Made by a program: the position numbers and the translations under genes | Shown: positions 8,366-16,360 of the stretch, piece by piece | Layout: each line of letters opens with the position of its first letter | Position numbering within the stretch: position 1 is the stretch's first letter | Notes under the pieces: generated by a model | Database searches by the model: none | Seen by the model: only the letters and a program-made list of their open reading frames with translations | Told to the model about the DNA's origin: nothing | Assembly (NCBI GenBank): GCA_902794155.1 | Contig: CADBGN010000010.1 | Coordinates: forward strand, 1,049 to 53,283 | Length of the DNA: 52,235 nt | From: an uncultured Bacteroidia bacterium | GTDB taxonomy: Bacteria; Bacteroidota; Bacteroidia; Bacteroidales; F082 | Reading direction: 5' to 3'

Positions 8366-8884
8366 ATGGAAACCGAAAGAATCCTACTCCGCCCCTGGCG
8401 CGACGATGACGCAGCGGCACTTTTCAAATATGCTTCCGACCCTGATGTCGGTCCTCGCGCAGGTTGGCCCCCGCATAAGAGTGTTGAGGAAAGTTTGGAG
8501 ATTATCCACACCGTGTTTCATAACGACACCAATTGGGCGATTGAACTTAAGGCGACAGGTGAGGCCATAGGTGCGATAGGCTATTTGCCTGCCCCCGAAA
8601 GCAATCTTCCTGCCCGCGAAGGTGAGCCTCTGATTGGTTACTGGGTAGCCAAACCTTACTGGAACCAAGGCATTTGCACTGAAGCGCTTAAGATAATGCT
8701 TGAGCATATCCGCAAGACGACAGATATCAAATCATTGATCAGTAGCCATTACTTTGATAATCCCGCTTCAGGAAAAGTGATGGAGAAATGCGGTTTCAAG
8801 CCTACCGGAGAGTCCTGCATCGACGAAAAACTGACAGGCACAACCAAACCCACACGGGTGATGAGGTTAGAAATCCGTAGATAA
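8366..8884 (+). CDS. GNAT-family N-acetyltransferase (RimJ/RimL type)
   Basis: The 172-residue protein begins ETERILLRPWRDDD, the usual first strand of RimJ/RimL-like GNAT enzymes. It has the GYWVAKPYWNQGICTEAL acetyl-CoA-binding loop and ends with the VMEKCGFKPTGE motif. Such enzymes acetylate amino groups of proteins or small molecules; the acceptor cannot be predicted. It has its own promoter and stands between a transposase and a secreted esterase. Confidence 0.9.
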   Translation: METERILLRPWRDDDAAALFKYASDPDVGPRAGWPPHKSVEESLEIIHTVFHNDTNWAIELKATGEAIGAIGYLPAPESNLPAREGEPLIGYWVAKPYWNQGICTEALKIMLEHIRKTTDIKSLISSHYFDNPASGKVMEKCGFKPTGESCIDEKLTGTTKPTRVMRLEIRR

Positions 8885-8895
8885 AAGAAAAAGTG

Positions 8896-8903
8896 TATCT
8901 TTG
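8896..8903 (+). promoter_or_regulatory. TATCTTTG promoter, esterase gene
   Basis: A -7 element 27 nt upstream of ATG 8931. It overlaps an alternative upstream start codon (8901), which rules that start out. Confidence 0.6.
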
Positions 8904-8930
8904 CCAAAAATAATCCAAACTACTTTCGCT

Positions 8931-10031
8931 ATGAAAACAAGAAATACACTAAAAATCAGTGCGTTATTTGCTTTGTTGATGCTTTGCGGACCACTTTTCT
9001 CACAGATTCAGACTTTTGAATGGCAAGGCACACAGCGGCAATATCTCATCAAGACACCAACGGTTGATCATGAAACGATGCCGATCCTGTATTTTCTGCA
9101 TGGTTTGGGCGACAATATTACCCGTTTGGACAATGAGTTCCATTTTCAACAGATAGCCGATGAATTTCAGTGGTTCGTTGTGATACCTCAAGCGTTGCCT
9201 CAGTCGGGTGCGACCATGTGGAACGCGGGTCTGATGAGTAGCAGCATCGACGACTCAGGATTTTTGATGGCCCTTCTCGACACGTTGGCGGTGCAATATC
9301 CCATCAATCTCGATAGTGTCTTTTTCACCGGCTTCTCCATGGGCGGTTTCATGTCCCATCGCATGGCCATCGAGCACGGCGACCGCATCACGGCTTGTGC
9401 TCCTGTCAGCGGACTGATCACGCATTCCATGTCCAACCTTTCAGCAACGCCCGTTAGGATGCTGCACATCCACGGCACTTCCGACCCTGTGGTGGGCTAC
9501 GACGGCAACTCGCAATACTTTGGTGGTAACCTCGGTCTCAGCGTGGAGGCTATCCTCAACTACTGGAAAAACGCCAATGGATGTGTCGCTGAACCCGTCA
9601 TCGACACCTTCCCTGACTTGAAGAACGATGAACTTCGTTTTGTGCGCTACACCTATGATGGTGATGCCGAGCTGCAGCACATCAAGGTCATTGGTGGCAA
9701 CCACACTTGGTATATGAGCGAAAACCAATACGACATCGGCTACATAACTGAAATACACAAGTTTTTCGTTGGCAATGGTGGAGGAGGCGAGGGCATCGCC
9801 GAATCTGAGGATCATCATTGGGATCTTTGGCCCAACCCAACATCAGGCTGTGTCTCTATCAAAGTGAAATCTGTTACAAACGTTGAAGTGATGGATTTGC
9901 AAGGCCGTTCAGTGGCTCAATACGTTTTGACGCCTGGCACCCATCAAATCGATATGGGCGATTTTCCGAAAGGCTTGTATTTCATCAAACACGAAAACGG
10001 CAAAGTGCAGAAGCTTTTATTGACGAAATAA
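8931..10031 (+). CDS. Secreted esterase (PHB-depolymerase/feruloyl-esterase-like) with T9SS tail
   Basis: The 366-residue protein has a signal peptide (1-24, ending PLFSQ) and an alpha/beta-hydrolase domain. The nucleophile is Ser136 in GFSMGG, the acid probably Asp in HGTSDPVV and the base His in GGNHTW, with an oxyanion motif FLHGLG. The last 75 residues (WDLWPNPTSG to GKVQKLLLTK) are a type A T9SS sorting domain, so the enzyme is exported and probably attached to the surface. Related enzymes release feruloyl or acetyl groups from plant cell walls; the exact substrate is not certain. Confidence 0.88.
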   Translation: MKTRNTLKISALFALLMLCGPLFSQIQTFEWQGTQRQYLIKTPTVDHETMPILYFLHGLGDNITRLDNEFHFQQIADEFQWFVVIPQALPQSGATMWNAGLMSSSIDDSGFLMALLDTLAVQYPINLDSVFFTGFSMGGFMSHRMAIEHGDRITACAPVSGLITHSMSNLSATPVRMLHIHGTSDPVVGYDGNSQYFGGNLGLSVEAILNYWKNANGCVAEPVIDTFPDLKNDELRFVRYTYDGDAELQHIKVIGGNHTWYMSENQYDIGYITEIHKFFVGNGGGGEGIAESEDHHWDLWPNPTSGCVSIKVKSVTNVEVMDLQGRSVAQYVLTPGTHQIDMGDFPKGLYFIKHENGKVQKLLLTK

Positions 10032-10043
10032 AAACCTAGTCAG

Positions 10044-10676
10044 ATGTTGAACCCCAAATTCGATACTTGTTTCTTTGAGCGTTATGCCATGGTCTCGTTG
10101 GCTACGCTTTTAGGTGAGCATTATGCCCATCTGGTCAACCGCGACAGACCCGACCTACAGGACGAGGAACAAGGCATCGGCATTGAGGTGACGAGAGCCA
10201 TCCGCGAGAACAAGAACGTAGCCAACGCCTTGGTCAATGAGATGGCGGGCGAAGACATCAAGGAAGTGAATGCCGAGGACTTGCAACATATCAACCAAAG
10301 TGGTTATGCTTATGGTTTGGGCGATGGCAGCATCATTGGTCGCAATGAGTACGAATTCTGGTCGTTGGCCTTGCCCTTGAAGCGCATCCTCGAGATCAAG
10401 ATGAACAAGGTGAACGACGGCTTTTATGGCGATTTCGATGAGTTTGGACTCTTTGTCTTCACCAAAGAAGACTTGGATATCGAACAAATCAAGCAGACCA
10501 TCGCCTTCATGATGGAAAAACAAGCCTACCAAAACCGACTTTATTCACGGCTCTTCCTTTCACAAATCCAAACTTTGTTCGATTGCGACCTTGAAACGGG
10601 TCGTTATCGTAAGTTCAAGATTTCAGAAGAGCAAAGACGTTCGTTTTACGAGGAAGCCATAAAAACAGGCTTGTAG
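10044..10676 (+). CDS. Hypothetical protein, 210 residues
   Basis: I do not assign this protein to a family. It is soluble, without signal peptide or membrane segment. Residues 36-51 (RPDLQDEEQGIGIEVT) have a PD-x(n)-E-x-T spacing reminiscent of some PD-(D/E)XK nucleases, but the Lys and other support are not evident. It starts 12 nt after the esterase and may be cotranscribed, yet it lacks any export signal. Confidence 0.6.
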   Translation: MLNPKFDTCFFERYAMVSLATLLGEHYAHLVNRDRPDLQDEEQGIGIEVTRAIRENKNVANALVNEMAGEDIKEVNAEDLQHINQSGYAYGLGDGSIIGRNEYEFWSLALPLKRILEIKMNKVNDGFYGDFDEFGLFVFTKEDLDIEQIKQTIAFMMEKQAYQNRLYSRLFLSQIQTLFDCDLETGRYRKFKISEEQRRSFYEEAIKTGL

Positions 10677-10721
10677 GGTTGTCGTATTACGGCGCCGATT
10701 TAATTATGAAATACGGCAACC
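10677..10721. terminator. Hairpin between convergent genes
   Basis: GGTTGTCGTAT (10677-10687) pairs with ATACGGCAACC (10711-10721) with one mismatch. Its place between the 3' ends of two convergent genes suggests a bidirectional terminator, though no T-run follows and the loop is long (23 nt). Confidence 0.4.
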
Positions 10722-10746
10722 ACGATGTGACAGCTCTACATGCCTG

Positions 10747-12327
10747 TTATTTGATGATTTTGGTCGCAATTGTTTTTTCCGGCGTTCGGATAGCCAACAA
10801 ATATGTTCCACTAGTCAGATTTTGAAACAAATCCCCGATTTCAATGCGGTTGAGACCGATTTGTGTTTTTCCTAAATTCTTATTGGACAACAGTTTGCCA
10901 TCGATGGAATAAACCTTTACAAACATCCCCCCAGCACTTTCGCATTCAATCTCGGCATAACTTGACATTGAAATGGGATTGCCTACGATGTGTAAAAGCT
11001 GGTCTTTTGAGGAGGTTTCCAAAACACCCGTAAGGTCGTATTCGTATGCACCCAGGTCGATGCAGTTGTCGCTAACACGTTGGTGACCATCTAGGTCGAG
11101 GCCGTTGAGGATTTCCGTGGGGGTCTCAAGTGCACCGGCATCGACGCAAGGACTTTCGGTACTCAGTCGGTAATTCTCATTATCGGGATCAGAGAAAAGA
11201 GGGTCTTCGTCAATGCAATTCTCGTAAACAGTGATAATCTCATGATTTGATATGTTTTCAAACCCGTACTGTACCAGACAGTTATGAAACATAGGCGCAT
11301 ATCCATCATAAGTCCATGACCACATTTGTACAGGCTCATCAAGTGGGGTATGGTTGGTGTTGCCATAGATGATACAATTCCATAAAACAGGCGAACTGTG
11401 TTGATAAAAGAAAATGCCACCGCAATTGACGCCAATGGAATGGTTGTCGGCCACAGTGAGATTGGCAATCAAAGGCGACGAGTCGCTGATGGCAAGTCCA
11501 CCGCCAAAATGTTCTGATGTGTTGTTGGCAAAAAGTGAGTTAATGATGCTGCAAGGATTGTCGTAGCAGCGTATCATATACAATCCGGCGCCATTGATGC
11601 CATAGTTGTGTTCAAAATGGCAGCGGTCAATCCTTGCCGTACAACTATCGATACTCAAAGCACCACCGATGGCAGTTTCACCATAATTATAACAGAAGTT
11701 GGTTGTGGAAATCTCAACATGGCATTTTAGGAATCTGAGTCCTCCGCCATACATGAAATAGATTGTATCTATTTGGCTGTATGTCAAATTGTTGTTGATG
11801 TCACAATCATGTATTATCACTTTGGAGTTTTCGGCATTCAAGGCGCCACCGTGTTCGCGAGAGAAGTTGCAGAAAAGGGTGCTGTGGCCGATTTCCACAT
11901 CATTGCAGTCGAAGATTCGCAATGCGCCACCGTCTTGGTCGTTATCGAGAGCGGCCTTGCCATATTGGAAGCGGCAATATTCAAACTTGGCCTTCCCAGC
12001 TTTGTCCATGCGAATGCCGTTCCATCCACCTCGTCCTACATTGAAGGCATGGAAGCCCGTGGTGTCGGCCACGGTGAAAAAGATGGAGTCACTCTCTGTT
12101 CCCATGGCTGTCAACGAGGCACCTTTTTCAACTTTAATGCAATAATAATTATCAAACAACACCGTGGTTCCCGCATGGATACATAACGAGTCCTGTATTT
12201 TGACGTCTCCAGTTACGCGTATCGTGTCGGCCGACCACGTTCCCGATTGTAATCCTAAAACCTCGATAGTTTGGGCTTGGCAAAGAATAGAAGTCAGTAA
12301 AAACAAGAATAGAAGTTTTGTTTTCAT
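10747..12327 (-). CDS. Secreted parallel beta-helix protein with T9SS tail
   Basis: The 526-residue protein has a signal peptide (ending ILCQAQ) and a long right-handed beta-helix: repeated short motifs such as GGALNAENSKV, GGGLRFLKC and GGGLAISDSSP, as in pectate-lyase-like and polymorphic outer-membrane proteins. Then comes a CVDAGA / DLGAYEY capping motif usual in this group. The last 75 residues match a type A sorting domain (FVKVYSIDGKLL, SGTYLLAIRT), so it is a surface or secreted T9SS cargo. No catalytic site was identified; adhesion or glycan binding is possible. Confidence 0.85.
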   Translation of the reverse strand: MKTKLLFLFLLTSILCQAQTIEVLGLQSGTWSADTIRVTGDVKIQDSLCIHAGTTVLFDNYYCIKVEKGASLTAMGTESDSIFFTVADTTGFHAFNVGRGGWNGIRMDKAGKAKFEYCRFQYGKAALDNDQDGGALRIFDCNDVEIGHSTLFCNFSREHGGALNAENSKVIIHDCDINNNLTYSQIDTIYFMYGGGLRFLKCHVEISTTNFCYNYGETAIGGALSIDSCTARIDRCHFEHNYGINGAGLYMIRCYDNPCSIINSLFANNTSEHFGGGLAISDSSPLIANLTVADNHSIGVNCGGIFFYQHSSPVLWNCIIYGNTNHTPLDEPVQMWSWTYDGYAPMFHNCLVQYGFENISNHEIITVYENCIDEDPLFSDPDNENYRLSTESPCVDAGALETPTEILNGLDLDGHQRVSDNCIDLGAYEYDLTGVLETSSKDQLLHIVGNPISMSSYAEIECESAGGMFVKVYSIDGKLLSNKNLGKTQIGLNRIEIGDLFQNLTSGTYLLAIRTPEKTIATKIIK

Positions 12328-12350
12328 AAACCAAGTAATTATTAAATCGC

Positions 12351-12358
12351 AAAAGTAA
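12351..12358 (-). promoter_or_regulatory. TACTTTTG promoter, beta-helix gene
   Basis: A -7 element on the minus strand 24 nt before the beta-helix start codon. Confidence 0.6.
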
Positions 12359-12398
12359 GGCTTATATTTGATTTTTGGGTTAATTCGATAAAATTATT

Positions 12399-12406
12399 TA
12401 TTTTTG
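12399..12406 (+). promoter_or_regulatory. TATTTTTG promoter, LysE-family gene
   Basis: A -7 element 29 nt before ATG 12435. It forms a divergent pair with the box at 12351-12358. Confidence 0.6.
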
Positions 12407-12434
12407 CAGCCCGAAACTCAGCAGAACGCTTTTG

Positions 12435-13151
12435 ATGGAAAACTCTACCTCAATATTCAATCACATGTCGCAAGTAGAAGGTCCATTCTCTTTTGAATGG
12501 ATTTTTTGGGCTGTCATGTTAGGTTTGTTTTTGGGGTTGGTCATCAACATGGGTCCGGCTTTCATCACTTTAGTGCAAACCAGTCTGCATCAGGATTTTA
12601 AGTCGGCGGTGCTGTTTGCTTTTGGCGTGATTTTGAACGATGCGGCAGTCATTGCCATTTGTATTTTCACTTCTGTGCAGTTAGGAGTGTCGTTTAATTC
12701 GGGGGTTCCATGGTTCAGCATCGGGGCGGGTGCCATCTTGGTCTTGTTTGGAATAATGACCTTCTTTATGAAGGCGAGAAATAGGGAGACGCGCCACGAA
12801 CAGCGTGCCAAGGAGTTGTTGGAGGAGCAAGACGACTGCCCTTCGCCGTTCTTTTTCATCGGTAAAGGTTTCGCTCTTAACGTATTGAACCCATTTGTAT
12901 GGATTTTTTGGTTTTCCGCTGTGGCCATTGTGGTGGGTGGCACCAACAACACTCTTATCACCATCCTCTTTTTCCTCATCGTTTTGAGCACCAGCTTCGC
13001 ACTTGATGTTTTGAAAGCTTGGGGTGCGGCGAAGCTGAAACGCTTTTTCGATGCCGATCGCACCACATTGATGAACCGCGTTGCAGGTATTTTGTTGGTG
13101 ATTTGTGGTCTTTATTTCATTGTTTATAAGGGAATTATGAACCTCGTCTAA
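12435..13151 (+). CDS. LysE-family translocator
   Basis: The 238-residue membrane protein has about six hydrophobic segments. The first includes GLFLGLVINMGPAFITLVQT, the GPxxxxxxxxS/T-like signature of the LysE/RhtB amino-acid exporter superfamily. A short charged loop follows the third segment. The family exports amino acids or related metabolites; the substrate is unknown. Start ATG 12435 rather than the TTG one codon upstream. The DUF308 gene follows after 11 nt and is probably cotranscribed. Confidence 0.85.
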   Translation: MENSTSIFNHMSQVEGPFSFEWIFWAVMLGLFLGLVINMGPAFITLVQTSLHQDFKSAVLFAFGVILNDAAVIAICIFTSVQLGVSFNSGVPWFSIGAGAILVLFGIMTFFMKARNRETRHEQRAKELLEEQDDCPSPFFFIGKGFALNVLNPFVWIFWFSAVAIVVGGTNNTLITILFFLIVLSTSFALDVLKAWGAAKLKRFFDADRTTLMNRVAGILLVICGLYFIVYKGIMNLV

Positions 13152-13162
13152 ATCATATTACT

Positions 13163-13756
13163 ATGGAAGTCAAAAAAGCAAATTCTGGCTGGATCGCGTT
13201 CCTTGTGAGCGGAATCGTCGCCATTGGTTATGGTGTGTTAGCCATTTCGTTTACGGAGCAATTTATCGACATTCTCGAGATAGTCATGCGTGTTTCAGGC
13301 ATCTGTATTGCCGCAACAGGTGCTATTTTCTTGATCGCCGCGATAATGCGTATAAGAAAGAAATTGCCTTGGGGCTTGATTCTTTTGGAAGCTGTGGCAT
13401 TGATTACCATTGGAGTACTTTCTGCTATTTATGCAACAGAAGCCCTTAAATTATTGGTGATTCTGATTGGTATGTGGGCAGCTATCATCGGTGCTTTCAT
13501 GCTGCTTGTGATGTCGCGCACCAAGAACCTGTGGAACAAGGGCTTCTATGTTGTGAGTGCTATCCTAAGCATAGCATTCGGCGTGCTGCTCATAGCGCAT
13601 CCCTTTGGTTTCGTGAAATGGTTTATCATCTTGTCAGGTATCATCACTCTGGTATTTGGCCTCATCATGATGATGTTTGGCTTTGCCATTCGTCGTGCCG
13701 ACAAGGAAGTCAAAGTGGAAGTCGTTGAGACCTCGGCTGAGGAAAGAAACCTTTAA
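13163..13756 (+). CDS. HdeD/DUF308-like membrane protein
   Basis: The 197-residue protein is almost entirely hydrophobic, with six predicted membrane segments in three similar pairs, and a charged C-terminal tail. This is the layout of the HdeD/DUF308 family, which is linked to acid resistance in E. coli but otherwise uncharacterised. Its last 4 bases overlap the 3' end of the convergent pseudouridine synthase gene. Confidence 0.8.
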   Translation: MEVKKANSGWIAFLVSGIVAIGYGVLAISFTEQFIDILEIVMRVSGICIAATGAIFLIAAIMRIRKKLPWGLILLEAVALITIGVLSAIYATEALKLLVILIGMWAAIIGAFMLLVMSRTKNLWNKGFYVVSAILSIAFGVLLIAHPFGFVKWFIILSGIITLVFGLIMMMFGFAIRRADKEVKVEVVETSAEERNL

Positions 13757-14445
13757 TCTGACAATTGCTGGAATGCTGTCCATGGCGCCACTTCAGGCAA
13801 GGGCGCTGTTATCTCTATTTGTGTCTTCAAAACGGGGTGCTCGAAGGCGATACGCCAGGCATGGAGGCTGATGGAAGCATCAGGGTTGCTGCGTGGGTAG
13901 CCGTATTTCAGGTCGCCTCGGATGGGACAACCGATATGGGCCAGTTGGCAACGAATCTGATGATGCCTTCCCGTAAACAACTCGACTTCAAGTAGATAAA
14001 AAGTTTCTGATTTGCCGACTACACGATAGCTGAGTCGCGCCAACTTGGCTTCTTTAGTACCTTCGGGCACGACAAACGATTTGTTCATCTTCTCGTTCTT
14101 GACGAGGTAGTCTTCCAATACATCGGCTTGTTTGGGCGGATGGTTTTTCACGAGAGCTAAGTAGGTCTTGCGGAAATCGCGATCTTTCACCTTCACGGTC
14201 ATGCGCGACAGGGCTTTGCTCGTCTTGGCAAACATCACGGCGCCGCTCACGGGGCGGTCGATGCGATGGACAAGGCCGGCAAAGACATTCCCTGGCTTGT
14301 CGTACTTTTCCTTGATATACTCTTTCACATCATCGAGTAGGCATTTGTCGCCCGTCTTGTCGCCCTGCACGATTTCAGAGGGGAGCTTGTTGACGATTAT
14401 CAGGTGATTATCTTCGTAGAGGATTCTATTTGATATGTTGCTCAT
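13753..14445 (-). CDS. RluA-family pseudouridine synthase
   Basis: The 230-residue enzyme has the motif GLVHRIDRPVSGAVMFAKT, in which the Asp of HRIDR is the catalytic nucleophile that isomerises uridine to pseudouridine in RNA. The motif FTGRHHQIRCQLAHIGCPI also fits. It lacks an N-terminal S4 domain. Its start region (ATGAGCAATAT...) has been tandemly duplicated upstream together with a REP-like sequence: a second ATG with the same first five codons occurs at 14500. The RNA target cannot be named from sequence. Confidence 0.9.
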   Translation of the reverse strand: MSNISNRILYEDNHLIIVNKLPSEIVQGDKTGDKCLLDDVKEYIKEKYDKPGNVFAGLVHRIDRPVSGAVMFAKTSKALSRMTVKVKDRDFRKTYLALVKNHPPKQADVLEDYLVKNEKMNKSFVVPEGTKEAKLARLSYRVVGKSETFYLLEVELFTGRHHQIRCQLAHIGCPIRGDLKYGYPRSNPDASISLHAWRIAFEHPVLKTQIEITAPLPEVAPWTAFQQLSD

Positions 14446-14536
14446 GGTTGTTTGTGTTAGGGCAGGGACTGACGTCGCCTGTGGTTGATATATTGCTCAT
14501 AGTCGTTTGTGTAGTGCAGGGACTGACGTCGCCTGT
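14430..14536. repeat. Tandem duplication of about 54 bp at the rluA-type gene start
   Basis: Two diverged copies of a 54-55 bp unit follow each other. Each contains TTGCTCAT (the gene start on the minus strand) and an identical 21-bp block (14462-14482 and 14516-14536) beginning GCAGGGACTGACGTCGCC. The second block borders the neighbouring transposase gene. Confidence 0.8.
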
Positions 14537-14545
14537 TTACTGGTC

Positions 14546-14567
14546 TGTCGTCCCTACGGGACTCGGG
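14546..14567. repeat. REP-like palindrome, left of transposase
   Basis: CTGTCGTCCCTACGGGAC contains the hairpin GTCCCtacGGGAC. The same core, in the other orientation, is found at 15157-15179 and 18741-18758. Confidence 0.65.
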
Positions 14568-15017
14568 TTAGAGGAGATAACGTTCGTCAAATTCGATACC
14601 GTTTTCTTTCAAAAAGCGTTTAAACTCATCACGAACAGACTCTTCGTGATGATGTTGTTCTTGGGTTTCGATGTAATGTATAGTCTTTGTTAGCAGTGAC
14701 GGACTGACGCAGAAAGCACCATATCCTTCCTGCCAGGCAAAGGATTCGTAGTATTTGTCAAGGGTCTTTATCCACCTGCTGCTGTTGGCTTTGATTTTCT
14801 GCACAAATTCAGACACACTCATGGTTTTGGGCATGGTGGCTAGGATATGGATGTGGTTTTCTATTCCACCCACGGTAACAGGATAGCCATCCACATTTCG
14901 TACGATACCTCCTATATATGCGAAGACTTTAGGCAGGTCTTCGTTCTTTATGCAGACACCAGTGCTCTTTACGTGGAACACGATGTGGATGTTTAGTTTT
15001 GTGTAGGTGTTTGCCAT
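14568..15017 (-). CDS. IS200/IS605-type (Y1) transposase, RAYT-like
   Basis: The 149-residue protein is full length for this family. The HUH motif is GGIENHIHILATMP and the candidate catalytic tyrosine is in TIHYIETQEQHHH. It nicks and joins single-stranded DNA at hairpins. Copies of a REP-like palindrome and short repeats flank it on both sides (14462-14567 and 15034-15179), the usual setting of a REP-associated transposase rather than a simple insertion sequence with TnpB. It appears intact. Confidence 0.88.
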   Translation of the reverse strand: MANTYTKLNIHIVFHVKSTGVCIKNEDLPKVFAYIGGIVRNVDGYPVTVGGIENHIHILATMPKTMSVSEFVQKIKANSSRWIKTLDKYYESFAWQEGYGAFCVSPSLLTKTIHYIETQEQHHHEESVRDEFKRFLKENGIEFDERYLL

Positions 15018-15033
15018 AGCGTTTTGTTTTGGT

Positions 15034-15179
15034 GCAGGGACTCATGTCGCCATAGTAGTCTGTCACCCCTTCGGGGGTTCCGCAGAGTCCCGGAGGGACG
15101 GTATTTCGATATGCAGGCGACGTGAGTCCCTGTGTTTTAGTCTAGCTCGCTTACTACTGTAGTCCCGAAGGGATGACAG
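15034..15179. repeat. REP-like cluster (BIME-like) right of the transposase
   Basis: CAGGGACTCATGTCGCC (15035-15051) and its inverted copy at 15116-15132 (one mismatch) enclose two small hairpins, ACCCCTTCGGGGGT near 15065-15078 and GTCCCGGAGGGAC near 15087-15099. A third palindrome, CTGTAGTCCCGAAGGG... at 15157-15179, follows. The 17-bp blocks are relatives of the 21-bp blocks left of the transposase. Confidence 0.75.
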
Positions 15180-15200
15180 AAAGAAAGCCAGCTCCTTGTC

Positions 15201-16286
15201 CTAACCCGTCAACGACTCTTCCGACTCACATATAACTCCACTACCAATAACATAAGGTTCTGTCTCATGGTAAACCACGCCAAACTGTCCCGGTGCTACA
15301 CCCGAGATGGCCACTTCAGAAACAATGTTGGCACCACGCTCGGTGAGGAGGATATGGCCATAAGTGAACTCAGGCTGATGGCGTATTTTGAAGCGGATAC
15401 GCTGCCCATCAATGAATTGCAAGGCAGGATTCATCGGTTGCAAGTCGCCCAAGGGAACAATGTTGGTGTATTGCGCCACGGGGTCGTAGCCCTGCGAAAC
15501 ATAGACAATGTTGTTCGGGATGTCTTTCTTCACCACAAACCACGGACCTCCGCCAAGGCCTAAGCCTTTGCGCTGCCCGATGGTGTGGAACCAAAAGCCC
15601 TTGTGGCGCCCCAGTTTCTTGCCTGTTTCGAGCTCAACGATATCACCAGGCATCTCGCCAAGGTATTCGCGGATATAGTCGTTGTAGTTGATCTTTCCCA
15701 AGAAACAGATGCCTTGACTGTCATGGCGTTCTGCGCTTGGTAACTTGTATTGGGCGGCTAAACGACGCACCTCGGGCTTAGGGATGTCGCCGATAGGGAA
15801 GATGACCTTGCTTAGTTGTGCGTAAGTGATACGGCCCAAGAAATAGGTTTGGTCCTTGAAGGTGTCGGCCGCTGTGCCGAGCCAGAAGATGCCGTTTTCA
15901 TCCTCCCACGAGCGGGCATAGTGACCTGTGGCAATCTTATCGAAGTTGTGACCTTCTTTCTCCTCAAAGGCACCGAGTTTGATCCAACGGTTGCACATCA
16001 CGTCGGGGTTAGGCGTGAGGCCCTTACGCACCATCTCCATGGTGTATTTCCCGACGGTTTCGAAATACTCGTGCTGCAAGTCCACGATGTCAAACTTGCA
16101 GCCGTATTTCTTGGCGATGTAGGTCGTGATTTCAATGTCCTCCTCCGACGGACAGCTCGACAGGTCTTCCTTGCCCTCCATACCGATTTTGATATAGAAG
16201 ATATGCGGGTCGTAGCCCTGCTCCTTGAGCAATGGCACCACCACGGAGCTGTCGACGCCCCCCGAAACCAATGCGGCAATATTCAT
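15201..16286 (-). CDS. mnmA: tRNA 2-thiouridine(34) synthase MnmA
   Basis: The 361-residue enzyme thiolates the wobble uridine of Lys, Glu and Gln tRNAs. The ATP-binding SGGVDSS loop is at residues 8-14, the catalytic cysteines are Cys98 (DVMCNRW) and Cys194 (SQGICFLG), and the C-terminal beta domain is complete. Length is normal for the family. A promoter (TATTTTTG, 16311-16304) precedes it. Confidence 0.96.
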   Translation of the reverse strand: MNIAALVSGGVDSSVVVPLLKEQGYDPHIFYIKIGMEGKEDLSSCPSEEDIEITTYIAKKYGCKFDIVDLQHEYFETVGKYTMEMVRKGLTPNPDVMCNRWIKLGAFEEKEGHNFDKIATGHYARSWEDENGIFWLGTAADTFKDQTYFLGRITYAQLSKVIFPIGDIPKPEVRRLAAQYKLPSAERHDSQGICFLGKINYNDYIREYLGEMPGDIVELETGKKLGRHKGFWFHTIGQRKGLGLGGGPWFVVKKDIPNNIVYVSQGYDPVAQYTNIVPLGDLQPMNPALQFIDGQRIRFKIRHQPEFTYGHILLTERGANIVSEVAISGVAPGQFGVVYHETEPYVIGSGVICESEESLTG

Positions 16287-16303
16287 AGGTTAGATATTTT
16301 CTG

Positions 16304-16311
16304 CAAAAATA
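16304..16311 (-). promoter_or_regulatory. TATTTTTG promoter, mnmA
   Basis: A -7 element on the minus strand 18 nt before the mnmA start. Confidence 0.6.
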
Positions 16312-16326
16312 GGTATTTTTCGGTTT

Positions 16327-16354
16327 GTAGAGACGTTGCGCGCAACGTCTTTAC
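16327..16354. terminator. 28-bp palindrome between GH92 and mnmA
   Basis: GTAGAGACGTTGCG followed by its complement (one mismatch) forms a strong loop-free palindrome just after the GH92 stop codon and before the mnmA promoter. It may act as a terminator. Closely similar palindromes are dispersed in many genomes, so it may also be a mobile REP-like element. Confidence 0.6.
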
Positions 16355-16360
16355 ATCATT

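Noticed and set aside
14462-14536. Possible CRISPR or attachment-site repeats
   Set aside because: Only two copies exist and the spacer itself is part of the duplicated unit, so it is a simple tandem duplication.
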